From positions 27,404,001-27,468,000 of the forward strand of contig NC_083379.1 in NCBI RefSeq assembly GCF_031755915.1: DNA of 64,000 bases. The letters run 5' to 3'. The stretch is from Ziziphus jujuba (taxonomy: Eukaryota; Streptophyta; Magnoliopsida; Rosales; Rhamnaceae). Both the position numbers and the translations under genes were made by a program. The notes below the pieces were generated by a model. That model made no database searches, was not told the origin of the DNA, and saw only the letters and a list, made by a program, of their open reading frames with translations. Shown piece by piece: positions 47,477-59,250 of the stretch; the stretch's first letter is position 1; every line of letters starts with the position of its first letter.

Positions 47477-49292
47477 AATACCCCCAAACTTAAAATTTGC
47501 TAGTCCCTAGCAAAGAAAAAGAATAAGAAAATGAAATTTTATTTAAAGAACATAAGATACTTTAATGAGGTGCCTCAAAGATTGTATAACATATGACTTT
47601 TCAAATGGTTTCAAAGTAATTATGTAACTCAATACCTTATATTCTATAAAACATATATGATACTTCCAATGTGTGTGTGTGGAAATCAATTTATACACTT
47701 AATTATCATATGCTTGAATAAATTTACAAGAATTAGAGATTGATTATCACTCTCCATATGCTTGACTTAATTATCACTCTCCACTAATGTAGGTTAACGC
47801 ACCACCTTAAATCATTAGGACTTCATGGTTTCTATTGTTAAGGCCAATGGATAAGGCTAAAGAAAGAAAAGGATAGGATATAATAAATCAAAGAAAGAAA
47901 GCTAAAATTAAATATCAATGAATAAATTACTTGTAAAAGTTGTTTCTTTATTAGAACTTCTTTTCTTATTTTAACTTCAATTTCAATATCCTTTTTCTTC
48001 TTTTTATTGTGCATACATTCTTTTTATTTCTTTTTATTTCTTTTTTTCTTTCTTTTCCACTAAACCCCCAAACTTATTTTTCTTCTTATTGCACATTCAA
48101 ACCTCCAATTTACGCAAAAATGCATACTAGAGCCAAATTCACCAAATACTTAATCTCCAAACTTTATTTTATTTTATTTTTTCTTTTTCAACACTCAAAC
48201 AAGCTCACAAGCATATATTCATATCAATTCAATTAAAGCTCTCTTTGTAGTATGTTCAAGGTAGGAAAAAGAAATTTAAGGCTCAAAAAGGGTAAGTAAA
48301 TGTGGTTTAATGAACAAAAGGCTCTAATACATCTTTATGCATCCTAAAGGCTCAAATAAGGTACTAGTGGAAGATAATGTATTAGGTTGCTTGAAAGGCT
48401 CAAACTTAAACAAAGATGGCCTAAATCATATTCTTAGTAATGCATTCACCCAGGATTTCGCCTCAAGCAATAATCAAGCAAGTTCTAGAGTTCAATTAAT
48501 AATAAAGTACTCTAATTCATGCAAACCTTCTTCAAAACACAATCTAAATTATGCATTATTGATTATGTGCTCAAAATTTATTGAAAGTAACAATATGTGA
48601 ATATAAATTCAAGCATTTAGGCATACACAAAAACAAATCCACCATCTAAAAACCAATTTATTTTCAATCATAGTCTTATCATTGGCTCATTAAAGTACTT
48701 AAGAAAACACCACAAAAACAATTTTTTTTTTTTTAATAATGAAGGAAAATAAAAGCTAAAACTAACATTTTTGAAAACTTATAAAAACACTTAAATGGAC
48801 AAGATTTAAAAGATGCAAAGCATGCTTTTCACCCCCAAACTTAAAATGAACAATGTCCTCATTGTGAAAAACATAAAATAAAGCAAAAGTAAACAAAAGG
48901 CAAAGAATACTCCCCTTTGAAGACATGGAATGTTCCTCGCAATGTGAAAACTTAGGAAAAACCTACATGTTGCATTTGCCCTACACACCTTGCGGCCAAA
49001 AAGAAAGGAATGTACCCATACAATTTGATGTACTCCAATGCCAATGCATATTCAAGGTGGTTATACTCCAAAAACCTAACTTTAGACTTGAAATTCTCAA
49101 CATTCGTCTTTTGCTCTTTTACACCTAAACATATTAAAACCTTGCAAAAACTCAAACAAAACACATCAAAACAACCTAAAAACAAGAAAACAACTAAAAT
49201 AAATAGATAAATATAAGGTAAAGAAAGAAACTTGGGTTGCCTCCCAAGAGCGCTTGTTTAAAGTCATTAGCTTGACTTCATCCTTTTGATGT
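47477..49292 (-). other. Element G internal non-coding region
   Basis: PPT-like box cccccaaacttaaaat at 47481 and a second copy of the same box at 48832 (acccccaaacttaaaatg). Otherwise AT-rich. No frame longer than 90 codons has protein character. Confidence 0.7.
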
Positions 49293-50573
49293 TCAACCTG
49301 GATTAAATATATAAATGATGTCATCCTCATAATATTGTCCAAGCTTATGATATGGAAATTGTGCATGATGATAATCTTGTGGCCTTAGCAAACTTTTAAC
49401 TCCTTGTCCTATATAAGTCTCAATTTGAACTAAAAGCATGAATTGAACTTTCTTTTGGGTAGATTGGATTCTTTTAGGTCCAAAAATGCTTTGTTTGTCT
49501 CCTTTTGGGATGTATTCAACCTCAATTGCATGTTTGGAGCATGGATATACATCTTGGGCTCTTGAAAATTCAATATTTGGCTTGAAAATTTGAGATTTAG
49601 TCTCTGTTGGTAAGCGATCTTCTTGAAGTGCGGCCATAGCTTTATACTCATCGGATTTGGCCAACTTTTGGCTTGATTGATTCCTTGACTTATCCTCTTC
49701 ATGATCCTTAAGCCCTTTTTGCAATGAATTTGAAGGAAAATTAGAAAATTCCCATGAACTAGTGATAGTGCGTTGGGAAACTTCTTGTGGTGGGCAATCT
49801 TGGTCATGTGTGTGTACCACATTAAGATTATCCAAAATTGAATATTCTTGCTGCATTTCACTCCTTATAGACACCTCTTCATGTTCTTCAAATTTGTCAT
49901 CATTATGTGGCTCTTGAAAGGATTCAAATTCATCAACTTGCTTATTACAAGTAATCTCCATGTTAATTTCCAAGTCTGCTTGAGATCCTTGTGAAAAAGT
50001 TGTCGTTGGTTGCTCCAATTGAACTTGAAAGTTTGTACTTGGAGAATATTGATTTTGCAACTTGCCAATCGCATCATAACATTTAGAAAATGTTTCCCTA
50101 TGCCTTTCCATACACTCGATCAAAGATGTGCTCACTTGATAACTTGAAAGATTTGAATTGTCATACCTTGAATAACTTTGTCGATCACTCCATCCAGAAT
50201 TATATGTGTTGGGAAAGTCTTCGAATGGCTCCTCCGGAGCAAAAGGATTTCCCACTTGACAATGTTCACTTAAATGATTGCCTCCACACCATTGACATGT
50301 TATAGCTTGAATCCCAAAATTTGCAACTTGATTATATTGTCTTGATAAGTCTTCAATTGAGTCTTCTAGAGCAAAAGGATTACCCACTTGACAATTTTCA
50401 CTTGAGTGATTTACTCCACACCATTCACAAGGTACAGCTTGAACTCTAAAATTTGCAACGAGTTTAGACATCATAGCAAGATTCTTTTGTAACTCGATAA
50501 AATTTTCACTTGGAGAACTAGTTGGCACCCCATAATCCCAATAAGGTTGATGACCATAAGCTTGATATTCCAT
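49293..50573 (-). CDS. Element G Gag-like protein with two zinc knuckles
   Basis: A 426-codon open frame. Two CCHC-like knuckles lie in tandem repeats of about 43 residues: CEWCGVNHSSENC and CQWCGGNHLSEHC, each followed by QVGNPFA. The C-x2-C-x3-H-x4-C spacing is shorter than the usual x4 and recalls Athila-lineage Gag proteins (C-x2-C-G-G-x-H). The rest is acidic and Gln/Ser-rich. There is no classical Gag core and no protease. It starts 380 bp downstream of the PBS. The open frame suggests recent insertion. The role (RNA packaging) is inferred from the knuckles only. Confidence 0.75.
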   Translation of the reverse strand: MEYQAYGHQPYWDYGVPTSSPSENFIELQKNLAMMSKLVANFRVQAVPCEWCGVNHSSENCQVGNPFALEDSIEDLSRQYNQVANFGIQAITCQWCGGNHLSEHCQVGNPFAPEEPFEDFPNTYNSGWSDRQSYSRYDNSNLSSYQVSTSLIECMERHRETFSKCYDAIGKLQNQYSPSTNFQVQLEQPTTTFSQGSQADLEINMEITCNKQVDEFESFQEPHNDDKFEEHEEVSIRSEMQQEYSILDNLNVVHTHDQDCPPQEVSQRTITSSWEFSNFPSNSLQKGLKDHEEDKSRNQSSQKLAKSDEYKAMAALQEDRLPTETKSQIFKPNIEFSRAQDVYPCSKHAIEVEYIPKGDKQSIFGPKRIQSTQKKVQFMLLVQIETYIGQGVKSLLRPQDYHHAQFPYHKLGQYYEDDIIYIFNPG

Positions 50574-50953
50574 GATTTTCCTAAAAAGAAAACACTAACA
50601 AAACAAAGGTTCAAATTAATTGCAAGTTTATAAAGCAAACAATTAAAATTAAACCCTAATATACAAACTAAAATTGAAAATAACAAAGATAAACAAAAGT
50701 TGAAAATAAGAAAAACCCCTAAGTATGCATAACTTTTAACCTAGACACCACGAAATTAAAAATACAATTTTGGTTCCAAGTACCACAAAGTAAGTATTAA
50801 AAATTCAAAGCAAGTTGGCCAAACAAGCAAAGAATTAAAACCCTAGCATGTAACACTAAAACCAAAATTAAGAAATAAATATAAAAATTTAAAATAAGAA
50901 AACAATGTTCAAAGTACTACTAAACCCAATCCGAATTAATATTAATGCCTTAA

Positions 50954-50971
50954 TCCCCGGCAACGGCGCCA
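50954..50971 (-). other. Element G primer-binding site
   Basis: Minus-strand TGGCGCCGTTGCCGGGGA, the PBS sequence common in Athila/Tat-type plant retrotransposons, six bases from the LTR end. Confidence 0.9.
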
Positions 50972-50977
50972 AAAACT

Positions 50978-52719
50978 TGATGTGTAAAATCAACTCGCAA
51001 GTGCATGAATCGTTTTCAAGTAATAAAGTGGAAAAATAGGGTTGTCGTACCCAAGGGATTAAGTATTAAGTACCAAAGATAATTAGGTTTTGATAATATT
51101 TGAACTAAAATTTAATATGGCAATTGAAAACTAAATAAACTAAATTAAACAAAAGCAATCAATTAAAATTAGATCAATTTCAAGTAAGAGAGAGAATTGA
51201 ATAATTATGAATACTAGGGCATTTGATTTCACCACTAACTATTCCAATTTAATTACTTAAATATGTGAATTTAATTAACTAGTAATTTTGTTAACCATAC
51301 TTAATCACAAAATTAATCAAAAGTAGTTTCCACTCACAATTGATAATATTCTCATAACCTAATTTATTCCTTCCGGCCTATAAATTAAATCATGCAAATT
51401 CATCAAGCATAGATTAAGCAAATAATATGGCATGAGACATAACTATTTTCCAATCAATTATGCATTTATGTAAATCATTGGAGATCCATAATATTATCCT
51501 TTTCCAAGCTCAAATATTATTTAAATCATTCATTCCTTCCGGCCTATGAAAGCATTAAGTATACCAATGATTTATTAACAAAACATATTACTAATTAAAT
51601 AAAACTCAACATATATTAAAATAATTAAACCTTCATAGTTAGGGCTACATCATAGCCCTAGCTATGAAAATTAGTTCATGGTAAAAATAATTTCAACATC
51701 CATAATTATTAAAAATAATAAGATTCACAATTAAAAAGAAAGGAAAAGAGAATAAAAACTATTGAAGAAATTCTCCTCCAAGAGCTCTCAAAGTCGTAGC
51801 CTTCTTCTCCAAGCAAACCCACGTCTTTATGCCTCCTCCAAGCTCTCCAATTGATCTTCTAAAACTCTAAAACTTTAAAACCCTAGAACCTTTAAGAGAA
51901 TCTTAGAAACTCCCAAAATTTGGTTTGTTTCTATTTAAGCCTCCTAAAAGCTCTTAAATAACTCTCTAAACTTGTATCTCTTCCTTCAATGTGGTGGGGG
52001 CTATATATATAGGGCCTTGGGAATCTTTTTCTCTTTTTATTTTCAATGTGGGAGTCTTGGAAGATACCTTTTTTAGGCCATGAAAAGGGTTGGACGAATT
52101 TCATGTGTAAAAAGGAAACTGTATATTACTTGCTCTCTACTACTTTCCTTTTATCTAATTCCTCCTAAAAAAATAGTTAATTAGTCTAATTTACCCTTAA
52201 TGAAGCATGTGACATGACATGTGCCTCATTAATGATAAATTAACCAATTATTGCCACTTGTTTTTATCTTCAAGTTCAAATTGCCTTGATTCCCTCTTTT
52301 GATCAATGGTGGAGATTTAACTAGAATATTATTTTTTATAAATTCTAAACTTTAAATGATGATAACTCTTTGCTCGCACCTCGAAATCCAAAAATAACGA
52401 GACATTTGAAATCCTCAAATCTTGATGATTCATATGACATCCACTTCCATCATGAAATTCCCGATAGAATCTTTATGGAATCTTCAAGGTATCTTTTTGG
52501 AATCTTTTTAATGCTTAGTCCGTTCGAGCTCAAATCTTGCTTCCCACGATAATTCGACCCAAGGAATCCATCTTTATGGTTGTTTTCTTAAAATTCTTCC
52601 TCTTTTACCTAGATTAAGAAAAATACATAATTAAGTATCTTTCCATAACAAATTAACACAAACTAACAAATATTAAGCTATAAATATGGCATAAAATCAT
52701 CAATATTTTAGACCTAACA
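50978..52719 (-). repeat. Element G 5' LTR
   Basis: About 1742 bp, TGTTAGG...ACACATCA on the minus strand. A TATA-like ctatatatatag is near 52000-52015. The inner end (ctcgcaagtgcatgaatcg on the plus strand) is a phrase typical of this LTR type. Confidence 0.82.
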
Positions 52720-52724
52720 CTCTT

Positions 52725-52819
52725 TCATTCTCTTTGCTCGTGCTCGGGTTATGGGTCCTATAGGCATTTGAAATGGATCTGGGCTCCATCTTGAAGGGCT
52801 CTTGGTTATGTCCTCATCA
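52725..52819 (-). repeat. Element F 3' LTR, proximal part
   Basis: The first ~95 bp of the Gy2 LTR, starting TGATGAGGACATAACC on the minus strand, with coding GPITRARAKR. It continues at 47306 beyond element G. Confidence 0.9.
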
Positions 52820-53758
52820 TTCCTCTCCTCTTGAAAATGATTTGTCCTCAAATCATCACCTGCACAAAAAGGAGATAAATCAGCGACATTAAAACTAGCA
52901 CTTACATTATACTCACCTGGAAGATCCAACTTGTAGGCATTGTCATTAAGTCTCTCCAATATTTGGAATGGACCATCTCCACGCGGCATGAGTTTAGACT
53001 TTCGTTGTTTTGGTAACCTTGACTTCCTTATGTGCAACCAAACCCAATCTCCTGGGTCAAACACTTTCACAACAAATTCTAGAAATACAAGTTCATCTTT
53101 GCAAAAATCACACTTCTTAAGGTTAGCAAATAATCTTTCCCCCCTAAGCACTCCTAAAATTATCCTAAGATGCTCTACATGCTTACCTAAATTTCTACTA
53201 TATACAATAATATCATCAAAATCAATAATCACAAATTTCCTATTAAATGGACGCATAAAATGCTTCATTAATCTCATGAAAGTGCTAGGTGCATTAATTA
53301 ATTCAAATGGCATAACCAACCACTCATACAAACCATGCTTTGTTTTAATGCTGTTTTCCATTTATCACCTTCCTTCATGAGAATTTGATGATAACCACTC
53401 TTAAGATCAATTTTGAAAACATGCATGCACCATACAATTCATCAAGCATATCATCTAACCTAGGAATAGAGTGACGATATTTGACAGTTATATTGTTAAT
53501 AGCCCTACAATCTACACACATTCTCCATGTTCCATCTTTCTTAGGGACTAATAACACAGGTACAGCACATGGACTCATGCTCTCACATACCCCTTTTCAT
53601 GCAATTCACTTACCTGCCTTTGAAGTTCCTTTGTCTCCTCTAGATTACTCCTATAAGCTGGCCGGTTTAGAATTGTTGATCTCGCAACAAAATCAATTTG
53701 ATGTTCGATCCCTCTAATCGGTGGTAACCCATTTGGAATCTCCTCGGGAAAGACATCA
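52820..53758 (-). pseudogene. Element F RT fused to integrase C-terminus
   Basis: N-terminal RT pieces at 53578-53375 ([20 protein letters not shown]), then a frameshift near 53420. From 53361 the frame reads [31 protein letters not shown] at the active-site box (Tyr replaced by Asp), FLEFVV, and then directly the integrase tail [20 protein letters not shown]. RNase H and the integrase core are missing. It is the same fusion as at 26592-27120. Pol then runs through the PPT into the LTR. Confidence 0.92.
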
Positions 53759-53763
53759 TCGAA

Positions 53764-55760
53764 CTATTGCAAAAGAAAAACAATAGAACTAGGCAAAACA
53801 GATTCATCAGGGTTAATTAAATGATTCATATATGCTTCTTTGTACATCATTACAATCATAGGCTTTCTAAGCTTCTTCATCTCACTCTGTTTTGCATAAA
53901 AACTCTCTTTTTTCCTTCCACTCTTTTTCTTTTCCTTTTCACTCACACTCTCATCCTCACCACTCTTTTTCTTCTCTTGGTGGTTGGATACAGTTTGAAT
54001 GTGTTGTTGTTCAGCTTCTCTCCACCTTTGTAAAGCCAATTGATCATCAAAAACTTGTTTAGGAGTCATCGGCATAAGCACCACTCGTTTACCCTTGAAA
54101 TTGAAGACAACCTTATTAGTTCAACCATGATGATTAGTATCTCTATCAAATTGCCACGGACATCCTAAAAGCAAATGACCAGCTTGTATTGGTACCACAT
54201 CACAAATAACCTCATCTTCATAATCACCAATAGAGAATGCAATCTTCACTTGCCTATTCACCTTCAACTCTCCACAATCATTAAGCCATTGTAGCTTGTA
54301 TGGTTTTGGATGCTTTATAGTGGGTAAACCTAGCTTTTCAACCATAGTAAGACTAGCAACATTAGTACAACTTCCTCCATCAATAATCATACTACATACC
54401 TTATCCTTGACTTTGCACCTGGTATGAAAGATGTTCTCTCGTTGCACTTCCTTCTCATCTTTATACACAGTTAAAGCTCTTCTAACAACCAATGACAAGT
54501 CCCCTCCAACTAGATACTTGTAATCTTCTTCATCTTCATCACCAACATCCTCCAATGGTGGCATGGATTCATTGTCCGACTCTTCTTCTTCAGTTTCAAC
54601 ATCTCCACTTTCCTGAATCACCATGACCCTGTTATTAGGACATTGACTTGCAATATGACCCTTGCCTTGACATTTAAAGCACATGATATCTCGATTTCTA
54701 GTTGAAGATAAATCAGATTTACTTACTTGCTTAGATGAGAATGGTTCGGCCTTAACTTCGAATTTAGGCTGTGTGGTGGCTTTATCTTCAAACTTGGGTT
54801 GATTTGGTTTCCATGTGGATGGGCTTGCTTTCTAAGTGTGTTGAGCAATACTAGGTCTTGTGGTACCCCTCCTCTTAAGTTGTTGCTCTACTTTGATGGC
54901 CATGTGCAGCATCTCCTCAATCTCCACATAATAGTGCAAGTCCACTTGATTTGCTATTTCCCTATTCAAACCAGCCAAGAAACGTGCCATTGTAGCCTCC
55001 CTATCCTCCTCAACATTAGCCCTCATCATAAGGATTTCCATCTCCTTATAATAGTCCTCCACACTTCTATTTCCTTGAGACAAGCTTTGTAATTTTTGAA
55101 AAATGCTCCTATAGTAATGGCTAGGTACAAAATGCTTCCTCATCAAAGCCTTCATCTCCTCCCATGTATCTACAGGTCTTTGTCCTGCTCGCCTCCTAGA
55201 AATTGTTTCTTTGTCCCACCATCCAATAGCATAGTTCGTGAATTCAACAGCGGCTAATTTCACCTTTTTTGCCTCGGAGTAGTTATGACAATCAAATACC
55301 ATCTCAATCCTCTTCTCCCACTCAAGATATGCTTCTGGATCACTTTTACCTTGGAATAATGGTATTTTCATCTTAATTCCTCCATAGTCACTGTCTCGGT
55401 CTAACCTTTCTCTCCCACGGAGTTGGTTGGTTCTCAACCAATGTATTCCTCTTCTTCCTCATAGTAATCTCCCACACGTTCCCATTCTTCCCTTCTTGGA
55501 GTATTTTTTCCTCTACCACGTCCATGAGCAAACCTTTGTGGAGGTTGTGGCTGCGATGTTTGGATTGATGATTCCATCCTATCCAACCTATCATGGATCT
55601 GCCCCATCTCCAACCATAGTGCGTTTTGAAGTTCTACCACCATGGCTTGAATGTATAACTTCAGATCAGCCACACCTGGAGTTTCATCCATGCTTTCTTT
55701 GCTTTTGTTTTGTGACATGATTTTTCTGCAAAATTTGTTAGTAAAAAAGAAAGGCCTCAC
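53764..55760 (-). pseudogene. Element F Gag-protease, broken by stops
   Basis: The Gag start is probably ATG 55718 (MSQNKSKESMDETPGV). A frameshift near 55435 joins two Gag pieces. The second (54832-55437) has the Gag core (KSDPEAYLEWEKRIEMVF, YAIGWWDKET, SVEDYYKEME). A TAG at 54832, a TGA at 54121 and a stop at 53764 interrupt one otherwise shared frame. Zinc knuckle CFKCQGKGHIASQC starts at 54681. The protease active site reads IIDGGSCTNVAS. It is recognisable across its whole length but cannot be translated. Confidence 0.9.
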
Positions 55761-56524
55761 AACACTCCCTCATGTGTCTCACTTAAATTCAAGGTCACTC
55801 GTGTTTGTACTCTAGATATCGTTTGGCTTTTACCCTTTATAATTCTCACCCCTCTTGCCTTTTACCACTCTAGTAATTCTATTTGGTTCTTTGTAAACTA
55901 ATTTCAAACTAAAACAAACTAGCAAGCAACAATCCAAATAGACCTACCAAACAGTTATGAAAATAAGGCTACAAGACAAATAGAATGAAAAGTAACAAGA
56001 AAAAAGGCAATGATGAAAGCTTAACAAGAGATTTAGCAAGAACAAAAGAAATTACAATGTGAGGAACAAATTGGAATGAGATTTACAAAATGGAATTAGT
56101 GAATATTCAACGAACCTTATCTTCGGTATTGATTTGGGCTTGTTTTTGGTGCTCCTCAAATCAGCTAAAAAAAAAAAATTTCACTACCTAGTTTCTCTTG
56201 AAATCTCAATAATTCAATGCCACAAACCACAAGAACAATTTTTTATTTTTTTTTCACTCACACAACATAAAACAACTGCAGTAACAAAGATCAACACCAA
56301 AATCACAATTCCACACCAAAAATCCACCAAACATGTTGCCTCCAACATAAACAAAAGTGCAGTTTTTTTTTTTTTCTTTTTTTTTTTAAGATGCAGAATG
56401 TGTATGAGGATAGAAGTAACCTCAACCTAATGCTAAGATTGCAGAATTAAAAAGAAAAAAAGAAAACAAGAAAACAATGAAACAAAAGAAACGAAATAGA
56501 TAGATCAAACCTATAATTAGAAAC
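55761..56524 (-). other. Element F leader, proximal part
   Basis: Untranslated leader homologous to 42555-43471 on the other strand. T/A tracts at 56240-56260 and 56358-56388. Interrupted at 56524 by a solo LTR; the last bases before the PBS resume at 57517. Confidence 0.8.
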
Positions 56525-57511
56525 TGTTGAAATGTGGTGATCTTGCCACAATGTGCAAGGTAGTTCGGTTACACTTGCACTCTTTCTTTTGCAACATCAA
56601 AGACCAAAAATTATTTATGTTTATGCATTTTATTTTATCTTGTAATGTTTAAGAACAATATCCTTTTTGTAATGCCCTAAGCTCATTATCTAGCTTAAGG
56701 CCTTTTTTGTCTAGTTGCTGGAATTGTATTTCTAGCAACATAAGTACACTTCCTTGGATGCCGTTTGAAGTAGGTTTGGGATTTAGACCTTAATTTGGAG
56801 CAGCAACAAAAAGAATGGCTCAATTTGGAGCTGGGAAGGCTGAGTTAAGCCCAAAACAATCTGACCCTTGTGCAGTGTTGTTGCCCAGAAAACTGGGCAA
56901 AACTGCCTCGGGTTTGATTACTTTTGAATGGGTAAATGGACTTTGTTTTATCTGGTTTTTGGGTAGAACATAGTTTAATATTCAAAAAGGCTTCCCTCCA
57001 ATTTTCAAGTCAAATGGAGCTGGTTTTCAAATTCAAATGCCTTAGACAAGCTGAACTGCCCATTAAAGAAGGTTTCTTGCATGCCCAGCACATTGATTAG
57101 AGTTAGTTGAGGTAGTTTGGCTTGGTTGGTTACTTTTAATGCTTTTGTATTTATTTCTTAATATGGCAGCATGCCTTATTGTCTTTTTGATGTATTTAAA
57201 AGTATGAAAATTGTAATGAAAAACGTTGAGAAAGAAAATATTCAAAAACAGATTTTGAAAAACAACATTTTTGGCTCTCTCTCTCTCAACTACTACATTT
57301 TTGGTTTCTTCTTCTTCCCAAAAGCTAACAACCTTCTCAAGAACCCTAAACCTCCATTAAAACCAGAAACAAAACCTAAACAAACCCAAAAAAAAAAAAA
57401 AAACAAAATCAAGAACCAAGAACCAAGAACCAACAACAATCATTCTTGACTAACACCTTGAATGATTGTGCTCTAGGGTACAACAACATAAACCTACACC
57501 AAATTCCATCA
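56525..57511 (+). mobile_element. Solo LTR, 987 bp
   Basis: Starts TGTTGAAATGTGG and ends AAATTCCATCA, flanked by the perfect 5-bp duplication gaaac (56520-56524 and 57512-57516). It replaces nothing in the Gy2 leader. A TATA-like gtatttaaaagtatg is near 57190 and poly(A)/CT tracts follow. No coding sequence. The LTR family (possibly Copia) cannot be settled without a database. Confidence 0.85.
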
Positions 57512-57533
57512 GAAACTACCTCTGATACCAAAT

Positions 57534-58093
57534 TGATACGAACCTAGAGCGAGCTGCCTCTAAACCCGTAACAAAGATTGAATTAGACCGTCTAAACCTA
57601 ATGTGGTTAGGTTTAGGAAACCTAATTTAGCTCCTAGTTTCCTAATTTGAATGGCCTTTAATTCTTTGACCAATTCAATTCTAATAAAATTAGGAAAGTA
57701 ATTTAAAAAACCTAATAAAAACTAAATTAGGAAAGTAAATAGGCAACATGCCAAAATCCAATCAAAACATAAATAAAAATTAATATTTTCCTAATTATAA
57801 AATTTTTCCAAGCTTAGTTGGATGCCATGTCACCATATGATGCCACATCACCATGTTGTAGAAGTCCATGCGTTAAACTGTCTTTCACGTTGGTATCCAC
57901 CATCCCAATCATATGGACCAATGTTAGTTCATCTTCACTACAGAACTTGCTTCCTTGGATTGTAAACATCTCCTGGATTAAACCATTTAGTGCCTCTTTC
58001 AATCTCTTTGCTCGTGCTTGGGTTATGGGTCCTGTAGACATTTGAAGTGGATCTGGGCTCCATCTTGAAGGGCTCTTGGTCATGTCCTCATCA
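57534..58093 (-). repeat. Element F 5' LTR with internal deletion
   Basis: 560 bp. The outer part codes the pol tail (DEDMTKSPSRWSPDPLQMST). The join gaccgtct|aaacctaatg near 57596 removes the central section with the TATA region and most ~24-bp repeats. Confidence 0.9.
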
Positions 58094-58149
58094 ATCCTTA
58101 ATATTCCAACATGCCACATGCCAAAATTCAAGCAAAACCATGAAAACTT

Positions 58150-59250
58150 CTAACATTGGTTATAGATGTAGAGGTTGACCATTCCTTAATTGCCCTTATC
58201 TTTTCATTTTTAACTTTGATGCCTTCTGCACTAACAACAAAACCTGAAAATACAAGTTCACTAGTGCAAAAAGCACACTCCTTAAGATTGGCATACAACT
58301 TTTCTTTTCTTAGAACATGACAAATAGCCCTAAGATGCTTAACATGCTCCTTTAAATTTCAGCTTTATATTAATATGTCATCAAAATAGTACATTAGTTA
58401 AACCAAAAGGCATAACTAACTGTTCATGCAATTCATGTTTAGTTTTAAAAGCTGTTTTCCATTCATCACCCTCTTTCATGCGAATTTGATGATATCCACT
58501 TTTAAGATCAATTTTAGAGAAAACACAAGTACCATGCAATTCATCAAGCATGTCATTTAACCTAGGTATTGATGTCTATACTTAATGGTTATGTTGCTAA
58601 TGGCCCTACAATCAGCACACATTCTCCATGTTCCATCTTTTTCTAGCACTAAAATAGCTAGAAACTCGAGAGGGTTGCCTTTAGAAGAGTTCGCTGGTAA
58701 CCAAAGCAGGTTTTTTCCTCTGGATCAATATGAGCACGATCAGGCCAGGTTGGTCTAGTAATTAGGGGGCGGCCGTTCGGTCCGTCATCCATCTATTCTA
58801 AATAAGTAAGTGGGGGATGTAGATCCGGTGCTGATTCAGAATCATCAGATGACAAAGGAAATGCAGCTACGGCTCATTCTGGAGAGTGGGCAAGTTGAAC
58901 AGTCCGAGCTTCCCAAGCTCTATGCTGTTAGGGAACTCTGCAAGGGTCTTACCACCTTCTTGATTGACTATATTTAAGTCTTTGGAGTACTTTGGGATTA
59001 TATTCCACACCGAGAGGCACAGTACAAGGACTCATACTTTCTCTTACATAGCCTTTATCAAGAAGTTCACTTACCTGACGTTGCAATTCCTTTGTTTCCT
59101 CCAGATTGGTTTTGTATGCAGGCTTATTAGGAATTGAAGCTTCAGGAATGAAATCAATTTGATGTTCAATTCCTTTTAATGGAGGTAATCCTTCAGGGAT
59201 CTCCTTTGGAAAGAAAACTTCATATTCCTACAAGAGAGATATAATAGAAC
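58150..59250 (-). pseudogene. Element H RT, broken
   Basis: Minus-strand pieces: the spacer before RT (59050-59250), FxGTxxVP-type RT start interrupted by the unrelated insertion, a [24 protein letters not shown] stretch (58420-58470), a deletion of about 25 codons, then YFDDILI with a following stop (58350-58390), and GFVVSAEGIK near 58240. Unlike Gy2 copies, the YFDD box is intact. Many stops; non-functional. Confidence 0.8.
58810..58977 (+). pseudogene. Unidentified coding fragment inserted in element H
   Basis: Between stops at 58807 and 58975 a 55-codon frame reads VGDVDPVLIQNHQMTKEMQL, then LILESGQVEQSELPKLYAVR, then ELCKGLTTFLIDYI. It looks like real, soluble plant protein sequence. 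Just upstream (58690-58760) a shorter stretch, NQSRFFPLDQYEHDQARLV, may be part of the same source. It is embedded in about 350 bp of higher-GC DNA that splits the RT of H. I cannot name the family. Confidence 0.5.

Larger units (their letters stand above)
47307..52719 (-). mobile_element. Element G: Athila-like non-autonomous LTR element
   Basis: Inserted in the Gy2 LTR with TSD ctctt (47302-47306 and 52720-52724). It has a tRNA-type PBS TGGCGCCGTTGCCGGGGA at 50954-50971, a Gag-like frame (49293-50573), and a PPT-like AGTTTGGGGGTATT beside the left repeat. The 5' LTR is about 1742 bp (50978-52719), but the left copy is only its first 170 bp. No protease or polymerase is encoded, so it is a LARD-like derivative. 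5413 bp in all. Confidence 0.88.
46502..58093 (-). mobile_element. Element F: Gy2 retrotransposon, antisense, with nested insertions
   Basis: 3' LTR at 46502-47306 plus 52725-52819, 5' LTR at 57534-58093, PBS-like TTTGGTATCAGAGG just left of the 5' LTR, and PPT AAGAGGAGAGGAA next to 52819. Coding remnants are Gag, zinc knuckle, protease, RT fused to the integrase tail. It is interrupted by element G in its 3' LTR and a solo LTR in its leader. The 3' LTR lacks its last ~90 bp at the junction with element E, so no TSD can be checked. Confidence 0.92.

Noticed and set aside
57171..57449. 92-codon plus-strand frame
   Set aside because: Lies in a solo LTR, Lys/Asn-rich low complexity, no homologous domain visible.
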